The notes under the pieces: generated by a model
Databases searched by the model: none
Told to the model about the DNA's origin: nothing
The model's input: the letters and a program-made list of their open reading frames with translations, nothing else
Part shown: positions 1 to 13,300 of the stretch, in pieces
Layout: every line of letters begins with the position of its first letter
Numbering within the stretch: the first letter of the stretch is position 1
NCBI RefSeq assembly: GCF_037392515.1
Contig: NC_090291.1
Coordinates: 41,027,501 to 41,091,500, forward strand
DNA: 64,000 bases
Source of the DNA: Haliotis asinina
Taxonomy: Eukaryota > Mollusca > Gastropoda > Lepetellida > Haliotidae
Direction: 5' to 3'
Program-made: the position numbers and the translations under genes

Positions 1-19
1 AGCTTGGGTTTCATTCGAG

Positions 20-90
20 GTGGCTGCGTGGTTTAGACGGATGACTTTGAGAGCGTGGATTCGAATCCCGAATGGGACTAAACCATTTCA
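20..90 (+). repeat. tRNA-like head of a SINE, degenerate
   Basis: The stretch has a B-box-like GGATTCGAATCC about 30 bases after a weak A box, in the order of a tRNA-derived SINE head. It does not fold as a proper tRNA gene, and the 3' part cannot be delimited. Confidence 0.4.
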
Positions 91-484
91 AATGGCATTG
101 GGTATTCACATTAGAACTGATGGAAATGTACACTCCTTTAGAACCATGCTTGTCTCCAAACTTAAAATTAACCTCTCTGGACATGAGGCCACACAGGACT
201 ATCTATGATACAGCGGACTCCTTTCCCAAGACCACCTGGCTTCCTCATAGGACTGCGGTCACAGTATAGTGTAATATGCTGAACAACGCGGATCTGTACA
301 TAACTGTGGTATATGTACCTAATATGTACGTTATACAAATAAATTGAGCATGTTTTCTGTGAATCCTCACTAATAGCATGACAATATACCACAACTGATG
401 AACAAGTTAGCTATTAACGTAGAACTATGAATCATGTAGCTCACCTTCCCACCGACAAATGTCTTTCTGACACACGTGGTTGCT
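91..484. other. Intergenic, nothing recognised
   Basis: No exon, repeat unit or RNA gene is visible in this 3' flank of the transglutaminase gene. Confidence 0.5.
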
Positions 485-489
485 TCATC

Positions 490-620
490 TGTGTACGTGT
501 GTGAAACGTGTGTAACATGCGTGTGTAAAGTGTAATATGTGTGTGTAACGTGTGTAGCGTGTGTAACGTGAATGTAATATGAGTGGGTAACGTGTGGGTA
601 ACGTGGGTAACATGTGTTTC
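490..620 (+). repeat. Degenerate GTGTGTAACGT minisatellite
   Basis: Imperfect tandem copies of a 9-11-base unit resembling GTGTGTAACGT. The short ORF on the other strand is a product of this repeat. Confidence 0.75.
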
Positions 621-1179
621 GAACTTCTATAATATAGGCAGCGAAAGATGGAGCTGATTAAACATTGCAAGATATGAACTCAAACTGACTCTATATAAGA
701 TGAAGGCATCCCTCTTGATTATTATGAATGTTTTTCGCCTTGAAGCGGTTTGCTAACATTTTCATATCAGTTGACATTGAGTATTATCAAGCTTAGAGAA
801 TCACCGAGAGCCTTTATCTGTGGCCATGACAATTGAAAATATTGTAGGAATATAATTATCAAATCTGTTATCGATTATTTCATGCTGGGCAGTCCTACCC
901 CCCAGTTGCACAAGAGACAAAGGCTTCAGGGCTAAAATTTCCATGTAGGTGCACGTCTTCGTGTAACATCAATATGCTTTAAACCCATCTGACTCACTCA
1001 CCGCTCGATATATGTATCATTTAATTGTCTGTGAACTGGTAAGGGAAGGTGTGAATGAGTCTGTAAGTTGCAGTTATTATGAGAGTAATGCATATGAACA
1101 TTACATTGAAACAGTGCAGATACGACAATCTATGAAGAGTGGAGATGACAGCCTGAGAATATGAATGAACACCGGGGCT
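621..1179. other. 3' flank / 3' UTR region, nothing else recognised
   Basis: Probably contains the transglutaminase 3' UTR. No further feature was seen apart from the possible poly(A) signal. Confidence 0.45.
1020..1025 (-). promoter_or_regulatory. Possible poly(A) signal of the transglutaminase gene
   Basis: ATTAAA on the minus strand about 155 bases past the stop codon. This is the nearest hexamer of the known kind; nothing else supports it. Confidence 0.3.
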
Positions 1180-1330
1180 CTAAGCGACTCTGACACTATA
1201 CGAGCCTACGATTGACCCGAGCTGGTCGGACTCTAGACTGAAGCTGGCTTCCCTCTTCCTTTGGCTACGAGGAAAGAAAGTGGGGGACATCTTGATAATC
1301 TTGTTCCAGGTCTCCCCAGGACGAATCCTC
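1180..1330 (-). CDS. Transglutaminase exon 16 (C-terminus, stop)
   Basis: Starts after CTTTCAG and encodes [12 protein letters not shown] to GSYSVRVA followed by TAG. The 'rPGe' and final 'f.S..L..i.G...V.V' pattern match transglutaminase C-termini. Confidence 0.9.
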
Positions 1331-4300
1331 CTGAAAGACACAAGTATGGTCACCATGGTGAGGTTTGGTGAGAATGGATTTGGTGAGGTGAAAGCAAGGT
1401 TTGATTTGATGAGGTGAGGATTGGTGGGATTGCATGAGGTTGGACCAGGTGAGATTTGGTGAATGAGATGAAGGACTTATTGCAAGGTTTGGTGATATGA
1501 GATTGGTGAGGTAAAGGGCGGGTCTGATCAGGTGAAGAGTGGTGAGATTATGTAAAGTTGGAACCCGTGGGGTTTGGTGCTTTAGATGAAGCGAATTATG
1601 GTGAGGTTTGGTGATATGAGTCAGTGAGTGAGTGAGTGAGTTTGGTTTTACGCCGTTTTTAGCAATATTCCAGCAATATCACGGCGGGGGACACCAGAAA
1701 ATGGGCCTCACACATTGTACCCATGTGGGGAATCGAACCCGGGTCTTCGGCGTGACGAGCGAACGCTTTAACCACTAGGCTACCCCACCGCCCCTTTGGT
1801 GATATGAGATATGGTGGAGTAAAGGACGGGTCTGATTAGGTGAAGGTTGGCGATTAAGAAGTTGGACCTGGTGAGATTGTTGAGTTAGATGAGGTGAATT
1901 ATGGTGAGATTTGAGGTGATGAAGAGAGGTGATGGATGGTGAGAGGATGTAAGGTTGGATGAGGTAAAATTAGTCGAGATGAGATTAATGAAATGTGGCG
2001 AGGTAAGTACAACACTAGTTTATCATGCCACTACACACGAGAATAGAAATGATATTTCAAGCTATTATGTTTCTCATCCATACAACCTTCACCATCAAGA
2101 GATGAGCAAAATAATACATAACACAGCATGTTTTCACTGAATGTGAAGGGTGTTTTATAAATTCATCAACGTTTTGATATGTAGATATAATGTGCCTTAC
2201 TGTATTTTGATGTCATTGACGGGATCCACCATTCTCATGTTGCCTTCAGTCTCCACCGTGCAGTTGGTCATCAGGACGGGGAGCGGGTTGGTGAAGGAGA
2301 TGTCCACCTCTACTATCTCCCCGGCTTTAACAGTGGAAGGACCCTGTATAACACAGGACATGTGACAGTATATAAACATTTAACTTACCTCACACATGAA
2401 TGTCGCTCTCTGATTGGAAATAATAGAATAGTGCTTAGCCAATCTACCCCGCTTACAGGCGTTGTATTTATTTTTCTTCTATGAACACCGCTGGGAAGTC
2501 CGAACTCTTCTGGTGCTTCATGGTAGTACTTTTTTATCTCGAATAACATTGAATCATGCATCAAGCACGGAAATTACCGATGTTTTGCGATTGGAAATCG
2601 ATGGAAGGGAGATAACTGTTAACGTTGTGTCGTCTGCAAAATGGCGGTTCGCCTCGCATTCTAGAGAAGTGCTTCAGACAGTTTAAAATTAAAATTCAGG
2701 CGTTTGGTTGTGGGCTCGAGGAACACAAGCAAACCTCGAGGGTACATGAGCCCATGCCCCCTCGTGACCAGTGGACAACTTATAATATATTGATGGGAGC
2801 GGGTTGGTGAAGGAGATATCCCCCTTCACTATCTCCCCGACTTTAACAGTGGAAGGACCCTGTATAACACAGGACATGTGACAGTATATACACATATATA
2901 TTGATGGGAGCGGGTTGGTGAAGGAGATGTCCACCTCTGCTATCTCCCCGGCTTTAACAGTGGAAGGACCCTGTATAACACAGGACATGTGACAGTATAT
3001 ACACATATATATTGATGGGAACGGGTTGGTGAAGGAGATGTTCACCTCTACAGCCTACTGGCTTTAACTGTGGAAGGACCCTATATAATACAGGACGTGA
3101 GACAGTATACATTACAAACTGTTCACTGGCCACGAGGGGAATGTGTTGATGTACCCTCGATGTTTGCTTATGTGAACAACGTATTTATTTTACCAAATAC
3201 TTCAATTTTAATTTTAAATTGTTTGAGGCACGGGTACACATCTTTGTACGAAAAACGAAAAACAGCACGAAAAACAGAATTAGATCTAGGGATATTACCT
3301 TCCATCGATTTGCAATCGCAAAACATCGGCTCTTTTCGTACATCGCACGTGATTCAATTTTATTGGAGGTACAGAATAACTACCACGAAGTACCAAAAGA
3401 GTTCGTCATTTCCAGTCGGGTACATATAACCACCTATTGCAGTGGTCCGAGCCAGATTTTGTGAAATATCCCATACCCTTTAAAGGTAAGTGAGTTGAGT
3501 GAGTTGCGTTTCACGCCGCACTCAGCAATATTCCAGCTATATGGCGACGGTCTGTAAATAATCGAGTCTGGACCAGACAATCCAGTGATCAACAACATGA
3601 GCATCGATCTGCGCAATTGGGAACCGATGACATGTGTCAACCAAGTCAGCGAGCCTGACCACCCGATCCCGTTAGTCGCCTCTTACGACAAGCATAGTCG
3701 CCTTTTATGGCAAGCATGGGTTGCTGAAGGCCTATTCTACCCCGGGACCCCCTTTAAAGGTACTGTTTATACGTGAACTGATGTATTGTAAAACAAATTC
3801 TTAACGTTGTTTTAAAAGATTATTATCATGAGTTCAGTAAATGATGAAACTCACTCTACGGGACGAATCACAGAGTATCTGTGCAGAAGACTCGACTGAG
3901 TGTGTCACAGTGCCTGAAGGATCTGTCATGAACACCAGACTGAGTGTGTCACAGTGGCTGAAGAATCCGTCATGAACACTAGACGGAGCGTATTACAGTG
4001 CCCCGACAGTCCTGGGTGTTGCACATTACATCAACCATCGATTCAACTATATAACTTGATTGCTAATGACTACATCACATTGAATATCAATAGCTTCACT
4101 ATTGAGTGTAACCCTGAATGTCTACATATAGCTGACCTCACGGACAAATAACAAACTTACCTGTATCTCAATATCGGGTCTGCGAAGCCGGAAGGATAGT
4201 GTCTTTGTGACGATGTTGTCAGTCTCCTTGACAGTCGCCACAGCCTCTATGTGGAAGTTGAATCCGTCTTTGGGGCGTGACATTGCCTGCTTGGGCGTCA

Positions 4301-7300
4301 CACTCAAGATGAATTCACGGCCTTATGAAACCCAGACATAATAAAACATATACCTACCGACAACATTGCCCAACTCTTTCCCGCGTGTAACATCACACCT
4401 TAGTCCACGACATGTGGTTGCTGTTTAACATCGCGCTCAGCAATATTCCAGCTATAATGCATTCAGGAAATAATCACGTGTGGACCAGAAAATCATGAGC
4501 ATCGATCTACACAGTCCGGATACGAAGACATGTGTCAACCAAGTCAGCGAATCTAACATCTCGATCCCGTTGGTCGCCTCTTACGACAGGCATGGGTTGC
4601 ACGACAGGCATGGGTTGCACGACAAGCATGGGTTGCACGACAGGCATGGGTTGCACGACAAGCATGGGTTGCACGACAGGCATGGGTTGCACGACAAGCA
4701 TGGGTTGCACGACAGGCATGGGTTGCACGACAAGCATGGGTTGCACGACAGGCATGGGTTGCACGACAGGCATGGGTTGCTGAGGCCAATTCCAACCCGG
4801 ATCTTCACGGGTATGTACGATGTGTGTCTCATATGTATACATTGTTACATCTGCTAGTAATGTCTCTATGATTGGTGTCTGTAATTTTGAATGTACTCTC
4901 TATTGTATGTAATATCTCATCGCAAAGTCTCATGTGACCACAATGTCCCAACGATTTATTGCCGCTTGTAAATTCCATAGTGCAGTCTACGATATCTGTT
5001 TCATTTGCTACGTCGTTGAATATACACTCCTGAAGATAACACCTCAGTACAGTCTACGATATGCTCCATTCGCTGCAACGTTGAGTATACTCTCCTGTCT
5101 GTAACACGGCAGTGCAGTCTACGATACCTGTTTCATTTGTTACAATGTTGACTATACTCCACTGCTTGTAATATCTCTACACACTCTACCTCGTGTGCCT
5201 GCAGTGGCGCACCGACTTTCTGTCTCTTTCACTCAGCAAGGTCTACGATATCAACTTGTACTCACCTGTCGGTAATGTCCCAGTACAGTCTACAATGTCG
5301 CACCGACTTACTGGTGCCTGTGTTATCTCAGTCTTTGGTTGCCACGTGAGCACTACGTTCTACTTACTTTTTCCAGGCTCTAATGTCGTTGTATCCGTCG
5401 ACCGGGCAGCCGTCCCTGTCACGACACCGTAGTACGTCTTGTAGGAGACTTTGAGAGCCAGGGAAACGGTACGGACGTCGTTGCCGTTGTTGGTAGCGTT
5501 AACATTGACGTCAAAACCGTTGCCGACGAGGATATCACCTATCTCGTTGATGCGCAACTCTACACTCTAGAAGAAAAACAAGGCCACTGTGTTACAATTC
5601 TGCTACTGTAATTAGGGTGAGTTTAAATAATAATTTATCAGGTGAAGATACACACATGAAATCAGTAATGAGATAGTATAGTGTTCCATTTGTCTTGACC
5701 AATGAATATCCTTGTTAGAATTGGTCTTCAAACAGCCCATGCTTGTAGTGACAGGCGACTAACGGGATCGGGTGGTCAGCTTCGCAGATTTGGTTCATGC
5801 GTGTCATCCTATTCCAGGCTGGGGTGGAGTGAGGGGATAACGTATTGTTTCGAAATAACAAAGACGCCCACCCAAATTCAAACATTTATCATACAATTAT
5901 TTAAAAGGTTACTGATCTGATTTTGTCAAAAATCGATCTCTGTGATTCTGCATTCTCCTTTAAGAGTTCCTATTGCAGTTACAGTGGGATGGGCATACAA
6001 ATGCACCTCTTTGAGCATAGACTTGTATCTACATGTGATAAGTTCTCGTCAACGTCGTGAAGCTCCTGGCAGTGTCATCCACACCGGTCGCCACACGTTG
6101 TCGTCCCTTGTCCTACCACGCAAATCTGGCGCTTGTGCTTTTGTAGCATATTATTTTTGAACATGCACCAATTTCTATAAAAGAGATTGGACCCGGTTGG
6201 ATTTAAACTCAGGTAAGATAAAGTGTATAAGTTGTACTCGAAAAGAGTGAGCGACGAGAGAAGGTTCCCAATCCGAACAAATATACACATGTAATACACC
6301 TGTTGGATCCTGAAGCGCCAAAGGGATGCAACTCTGTATACACAACAGGCAGTAATGCCTAACATATGTATACTACTGAAAAGACTGAAGATTGGTTATA
6401 GAAGAGACGGCGACCTCTGACACTGGAGGCTCTTCATCCTCAACATCCAGGTTATCCATTCTGAACATCGCCTCGGCCTGCCGCACCACTTCCCGCTCCC
6501 GGGCCGACCCTGTGTGGAGTACAAAGGTATAAAAACTACTGGCAGGCAGTGTCAGATCACATATGTCATACTGTATGGCAATTTTACTTCACTGCCTAGT
6601 GAACGTCGAGACTAAGATTAATGCATTGATCTCAGTCAGGTGCGAGTCTGGGTCTGCGTGCATCCGTGTGTTTCATAGCACTAAACACACTGAGATTCCG
6701 CGACGAAATTTCCACGACATGGACCGACACGCCTTTATACAGACTCTGATCCGGTCAGTCAATGTGTAATCAACTTAATGGCTACCTCCTGGCTGGGCAC
6801 CAACAAGCGCCGTATTTTAACATGTGTTATGGGATGTCCAGTAACAAGGAACCTACCTTCAGGGTACTTGTACTGGTCAGTGAGGTCCAGTCGTTGCAGT
6901 CCAACCCGCGGCTCTTGGGTCGCCTCGTGGGTACTGATCATCTTCCCAATACTACAGCGTGGGAGAAGAAGAACATCAGATTACAGGAAAACAGAAAGTA
7001 GAAACCTCTCATGAGAGGGTGGAATTCTTCGAATGCACGCTCATACCTGGAACAGGGTGCATAATCGAGTCCAGTGGTCTCTTACAATCGTTACTTAGAG
7101 TTCTGTCGGATCCTCAGCTACACTGACACAGGATTCGAGAACTGTGGTAGTAAGTTACTGTATGTACACTGACGGAGTTAATATAGTAAGTTGACTACAC
7201 TCAGAACAAAACACTTTCTGACGGCATTCAGAAACAAACACTTTCTGGCGGCATTCAGAAACAAACACTTTCTGACGGCATTCAGAAACAAACATTTTCT

Positions 7301-10300
7301 GACGGCATTCAGAGCAAAACACTTTCTGGCGGCTTTCTGAACAAAACACTTTCTGACGGCATTCAGAAACAAACACTTTCTGACCACATTCAGTAACACC
7401 AGGGATAATCTACAACAGGGACAGGTCACTCGCTTGTTTTCTTTACCATTTGTACTAATTAACGTGTGCTCCAACGCACACAGTGACTTGGCTTGTTCCC
7501 AGCGCAACTTCAGTTGTCTTTAAAAGAACTTCAGCCAGTTTATTGTATCAATCGGAATTTTACAATGAATGAATGAATGAATTATAGTAAGAATTAAGAG
7601 TAAGAATTATGTGAATGAATGAAAGAAATAAAGAAAAGGAATAAAAGAAAAAAGTACATATGTGAATGAATGAAATAATAAATGATACACCACTGCTTTC
7701 CCTCACATGTTAAAGAATGCAAAAGTATCACGAGAACACGTGTTAACATCAGCTGTCCTTTTAAAAAATCTAATGGAATGGACATTAACAAAATGTTAAC
7801 TGACACTGTCACACTGCCCTCAAAAATAAAGTGTAAAACTGTCACAAAACGGTGTAAGACACCTTTCCAGTTTTGTCAAATAATAACATCAACAAGAAAG
7901 AAAGAAGGTATGGAACTATAATCCTCAAGCATCAATGGCGTCTCAGATCAGATCGGCAGTATGTCATACTTTTCACACACCTCAAATACACCCTAACATT
8001 TTGTTTTAGATTATGAAACTATTACTATTACTTGCAAACACATTTCACCCGATAATATATTCTCCTCATAAGAATTAAAGGTGTATGTGAAAGATGTGTT
8101 TGAAGTAATAACTAGAAACACTCAAACAACGGCGTATAGCATTTTAATGGCCGACCAGAACAGATCGGCGATATGTCAAATTTTTCACACACCTCAGTTA
8201 CACCCTAACATTTTTTTAAGTCATAACACTGTCACTATTACTTGCACATACCTTTCAACTAAAGGTATGTTTTCCTTCTAAAAATTAAACGAACGTGTGA
8301 AAGAGGTTTTTATCGGCACAACTCGGTCTATCTTCGCGGGACCCGTGAAGGTCCCGGGGTAGAGTAGGCTTTCAGCAACCCATGCTTGCCACAAAAGGTG
8401 GCTTGTCGTAAAAGGCGACTAACGAGATCGGGTGGTCAGGCTCGCTGACTTGGTTGACACATGTCATCGGTTCCCAGTTGCGCAGATCCATGCTCATGTT
8501 GTTATCACTGGATTGCCTGGTCCAGACTCGATTATTTACAGACCGTCGCCATATAGCTGGAATATTGCTGAGTACGGCGTAAAACTAAACTCACTCACTA
8601 TCTTCGCGGTGAATCGAGAATAGAAGCCAGTGAGCCGTAGCACTTGAAACTTTACTACAAACTTACTGTCCTAATACGGACAGTAATACCAATTATTTGA
8701 CTTAAACTGAAGTGACAAAATAGTTAACTTATCTTCTACATGTAGGATTTTAGTTGTTACAACACTCAGCGAACTTAATCAGCAGTGGAAAACAAAACGG
8801 GCTCAATCTTAAATACAACGCTGCCACATATTGGCTACACTGGTTACGTAACGACCCGAGACATATGTTCAGCGGCTTTTCGAGGAGTTTCTTCTCCCCC
8901 TTTATATAGGCTCCCTGGTAACACTCACTTTCTGACGGCATTCAAAAACAAACACTTTCTGGCGGCATTCAGAAACAAACACTTTCTGCAGCAGGATAGT
9001 GTTAAGAGGAGTCGAGTCGTATTCCATGCTTTGATGCCGGTGGGGCGGGATACGGCCCACTTTCCCGATTACCTGAGATTCGATAACGCATACAACGTTT
9101 AAGTCGTCGGAAGGTAGTTTTGCCGGATCCAGCCGGAGCAGATGTTGATTGGCTCATCCAAGTCACGTGTTCACATAGGATGACTCATAAACAGCACGTC
9201 ACAGGCGTGGAAAAGGGAATGAAAGGTGGTTGTTTTAATGCAGTCATACTGAAAACCCGTTCATGACGTGAGAAAGCAAAAGTAACGTGATATGAACAGA
9301 CTGATTTCAAATAGCCCGCGCTAAACAGAACGTGCGGCCTACTTCTCCAGCTTTCTATTAAAATACCAATTGAGGGTGTGACTTGAAACTGTTTATAACA
9401 ATTTGTAAAGAAAGTGTGTGTTGAATTATTCAGCCCTGTCCAGCCCTGGATAGTTGAACCAGACGTTTAAATGACAGTTCATGCCAGCGTTTCGTTTCAA
9501 AATATGTAGTTTTGGTTATATAATCTAACACGACATGCTAAAGGACTGCATTCAGAGCGTTGTGTTCTAAAAATAAATGTTTCGATATACACGCGGACAG
9601 ATACATAATTGTTATTTAGAAAGCTGATTAGTCATGAAGCAGTGTAACAATATGAAACCAGGCTTGTTGGGAAGGGTTGAAAGTACAACAAAGCACAAAG
9701 AGAGATGGGCTGTGTCAACATTATATGGACATTGCTCATGCTAAGCTGTTTCATTCAAATATAACTTTAGGAGAAATAAATTTTGATTTCAAAGGTTTTG
9801 GTGTCAGCCCCAGTCATCAGTGTACCGTATCAATGTGTAAGGGAAGATGCATTGAACATTTGTTATATGGAAAGGGAGAGGCCATTAGTATTCCTCTAAT
9901 TAAACCTTTGTTTCGTTGTAGTGTGCACATTTGCTGGCGAAAGAAAAACTACTAGTCAGTCTACTGTACCATAGAGTTTATACTGTCTTACATGTGAAGG
10001 AGGAAATCTTAGAAGACATTCTCTTCTTCACAGCACACTTGTAGCTATGCCTTAAAAAGCGATGATATTTTGATTTTAATTTGGTTTTGCAATACACACA
10101 TATGTGTTCTGTACAGTCGCATTGATTAAGCATATACAATACTGTGTAATCCATCGATTAGGGTGGTGCAAAGTTCTCTCTTCATGAGTGACTGTGGATG
10201 TCAATACACAATTCCAAGTAGTACGGTGTTACACACTGGAATTGCATTGCCTCACTTCCATCAAGATCTGTCCTAATAGGTTGTGTCCACGCCTGATTAA

Positions 10301-13300
10301 TTCATTCCTAATTCTGGAATCCGAAAGAGACGGAGAGGCAAACAACCCATAATCAGTCGTAAGGGGGTCCTTCGACTAACACCTTGGTGGATGTATTCAG
10401 CAGCCGGGACTAAATGTCTATAGACTGATCATGAGTGAATTTGCATTTTTCACCACTTGTGGAGTAATCTTGCGCCACGCGGTTGGATCAAAATTCTTCA
10501 CACGTTTACCTAACTGTTTCTGTTCAGATAGAAATGATGAATTAAGAATACGCTCAGCAATAAATACATCTAAAAAGGTGAAGGCTTTGCAATACATATA
10601 ATACTGCCCCGAACAGTTACAGGCTTTCCCATTTAATTCTATCTTCACAGGATAGTGTTGACTGAAAGGACTCTTCCTCGAATAGGGGTATACATGGCGT
10701 TCATCTTCAACAGTCCCCGTGTCATTCGCATCACAATCTACTTCCAAAACCGACTTGTTTTAAGGCACAACTGATGAAACTGACATCCTAATACTAAGCT
10801 GTTTTTTAACTGAGGTTCTGTTCACGTGACTGTGCATAAAGTGTAAAGGATTGAATGAACGCTGTCTTTTACACATTGTTATAATAGTTTCAAGTTGTAA
10901 CCTGCATTGATATTTCAATGGAAACTGGAAAAGTAGGTCGCGAGTTCTGTCTAGCGCGGAATATTTGAAATCCAACTGTTGTCCGTGTGTATGTCGAACC
11001 ATTTATTTTTAAAAACATTACACTCTGAATGCAGTTCTGATGTAAAACTAAAATCGTTTGCATCATGGTAGATTCTATACCAAAATTACATATTTTGATA
11101 CGAAACGCTAGCATGTGAACTTACATCTGGCCCAACTATCCAGGGCTGGACAGGGCTGAAGAATTCAACACTTTCTTATAAAAATTGTTATAAATAGTTT
11201 CAAGTCGCACCCTCCATTGATATTTCAATAGGCAGCTGGAAAAGTAGGTCGCACGTTCTGTTTAGCGCGGGATATTTGACATCGGACTGTGTTCAGCGTT
11301 ATAGACAATGCATGGCGACTTGACTTCTTCGTTATTGTGAGCACCCTGTTGAATTAGTCTGACTGTCCATTCGTTACAGTTTACATTTGATTTCTCAGGT
11401 CAGAATGGGTTTTCTGAATGACTGCATTAAAACAACCTTTCATCCCCCTTTCCTCACCTGTGAGACTCTGTTTAGGCATGAGCCATCTGATCACGTGACT
11501 TTGATGAGCCAATCAACATCTGCTCCGGCTGGATCCGACAAAGCTACCTTCTGACGACGTGAACACTACTACTTCTGAATCACACAACAGACTCTGCTTT
11601 TGTCAGATGTATCGCAGGAGAGGTCGGTTCTTTTCCTACCTGTTTGGAGTTCTTGACACTTGTTTCAGTTTCTTAGTCACTGCATTTTCAGCCCAGACCA
11701 CTTTGTCCGAGTTGACCTCGGCGAAGACAAAGGCCGTGTCCTGTCCGATGTTGATGAGCCCCTCCTTGATGGCTGTCACGGGTGAGGGACCACAGCAATA
11801 GACGCCTATAACCCCATGACGGATATGAGTAAATGTGAATAAGTTATCAACAGTTACACAAGCCAGTAAACCATAATAAACACCAACAATCTCCTAGGTC
11901 TGAAACTCGCAATCTACAATCCCCAAACCCTTGCTTCACCTACTCTCCCTTACCCCTGCTACACCTACCCTCCCTCACCCCTCCTACACCTAGCCTCCTT
12001 GACCTCTGCTTTACCTACTCTCCCTCGCCCCTGCTTTACCAACCCTCCCTCACCCCTGCTACACCTACCCTCCCTCACCCCTGCTTTACTAACCCTCCCT
12101 CACCCCTGCTTCAAATACCCTCTCTGACACCTTCTTTATCTACCCTACCCCACATCGGCCCCACCCCCTGCACCACCTACCATCACTAGTCTCCTGGGGT
12201 GTGGCATCAATAACCTGCCATCCGTCAAACCTGCTGCCAAGATCAGGGCGACTCATCCACACCTCGTTCCAAACATGGAAGTTCCTGCCAAAATGAGGGC
12301 AAATACGATGCATATATTTAAAAAAAAAAAGAATCGATTGATGCCAGGAAATCATTAAACTCTAAATAGTTTAGTTATATATACATTTACGAGCCGAATT
12401 GCCTACACTGTACCTACACTGCCAGACAAAAGGATGTATCCTCAAAATATTGGATATGTTCCCCAACTCTAGACGAACAAAATCTGGCAATGACATCTTC
12501 CTTTAGTTAATACATACCAAACAGAATCCGAGGATATATCTACGAAGTCCCCACGACTGGTCATCCTGTAGATTTCGTCACAGCTTAAACGTTCTTTGTC
12601 GCTGTTATGAGCCGATTCGAAGTTGGTGATACTACGGCAGGGCAGTCCTAGGGCTCGGCACACTGTGGGTACAGTGAGGAGTTTATTAAAACATGGAAGT
12701 TGAAAGCGTTCATTCTTATGGTCATGGAGTTTGTGAGACTGGCAATATGGCTTCCCTACACTAGTCGGGTCTACTCACAGGACACTTTCATATCTAGTCC
12801 TATGTCAACGATGAACGTTTTCGTTGGTTGCGAATATTTTTATTAGGTAACAGAACACAGTATTCAGACTGTTCTTAGCCCTTTTTGTTTAACATCGTGA
12901 TTGATATCTCCTATAGTTAAACATCAAGAATGTTTGATCCTTCATACACTTAAACAACACACACACTCAGTTACTCACATAAAACAAACGCACACAGAGC
13001 AAAAAGGAAACCATTTCAGCACACACACGATTAAGCAACAAGTTAAACAGATCTACTACCACTACCACTACCACTACCACTACCACCACCATATTACTAC
13101 AACTACCACCACTATTACCACCACTACCACTACCAACAAAGTCAAGAATGATTTCTCTTCAAAAGTTACACAAAAGAGACTTTTCCTTAAGTACGACAAA
13201 ACACATACAATCCCCCCCCCCAATAAAAAAAATAAAATAATATAAAATAAAATAAATAAATAAAATAATAATGAAAAAAATAAAAACAAAAACAAAAAAA

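Larger units (their letters stand above)
9101..11560. mobile_element. DNA element with ~500-bp inverted arms carrying a NADAR ORF
   Basis: The left arm (9101-9600) and right arm (10979-11560) are long imperfect inverted repeats. Both contain GGATCCAGCCGGAGCAGATG, GTTTTAATGCAGTCAT and CAGCCCTGTCCAGCCCTGGA when read inward. The right side also holds a diverged direct copy (10878-10979 versus 11185-11287) of part of the arm. The middle carries the NADAR ORF and no transposase. A target duplication could not be fixed. It is probably a non-autonomous or decayed DNA transposon inside intron 10. Confidence 0.8.

Noticed and set aside
20..90. A functional tRNA gene
   Set aside because: Only a B-box-like motif is convincing; the acceptor and anticodon stems do not pair, so a SINE head is the better reading.
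2689..3045. 118-codon frame with three repeats as a small transglutaminase-like gene
   Set aside because: It is the 111-bp duplicated exon fragment; it lacks the exon's 3' half and any start or partner exon.
4480..4857. Repeat proteins (HGLHD-type and others) on both strands
   Set aside because: They are translations of the 18-bp minisatellite, which keeps several frames open because its unit is a multiple of three.
7155..7507. Cys-rich repeat protein on the minus strand
   Set aside because: Product of the 27-bp minisatellite; no gene context or splice sites.
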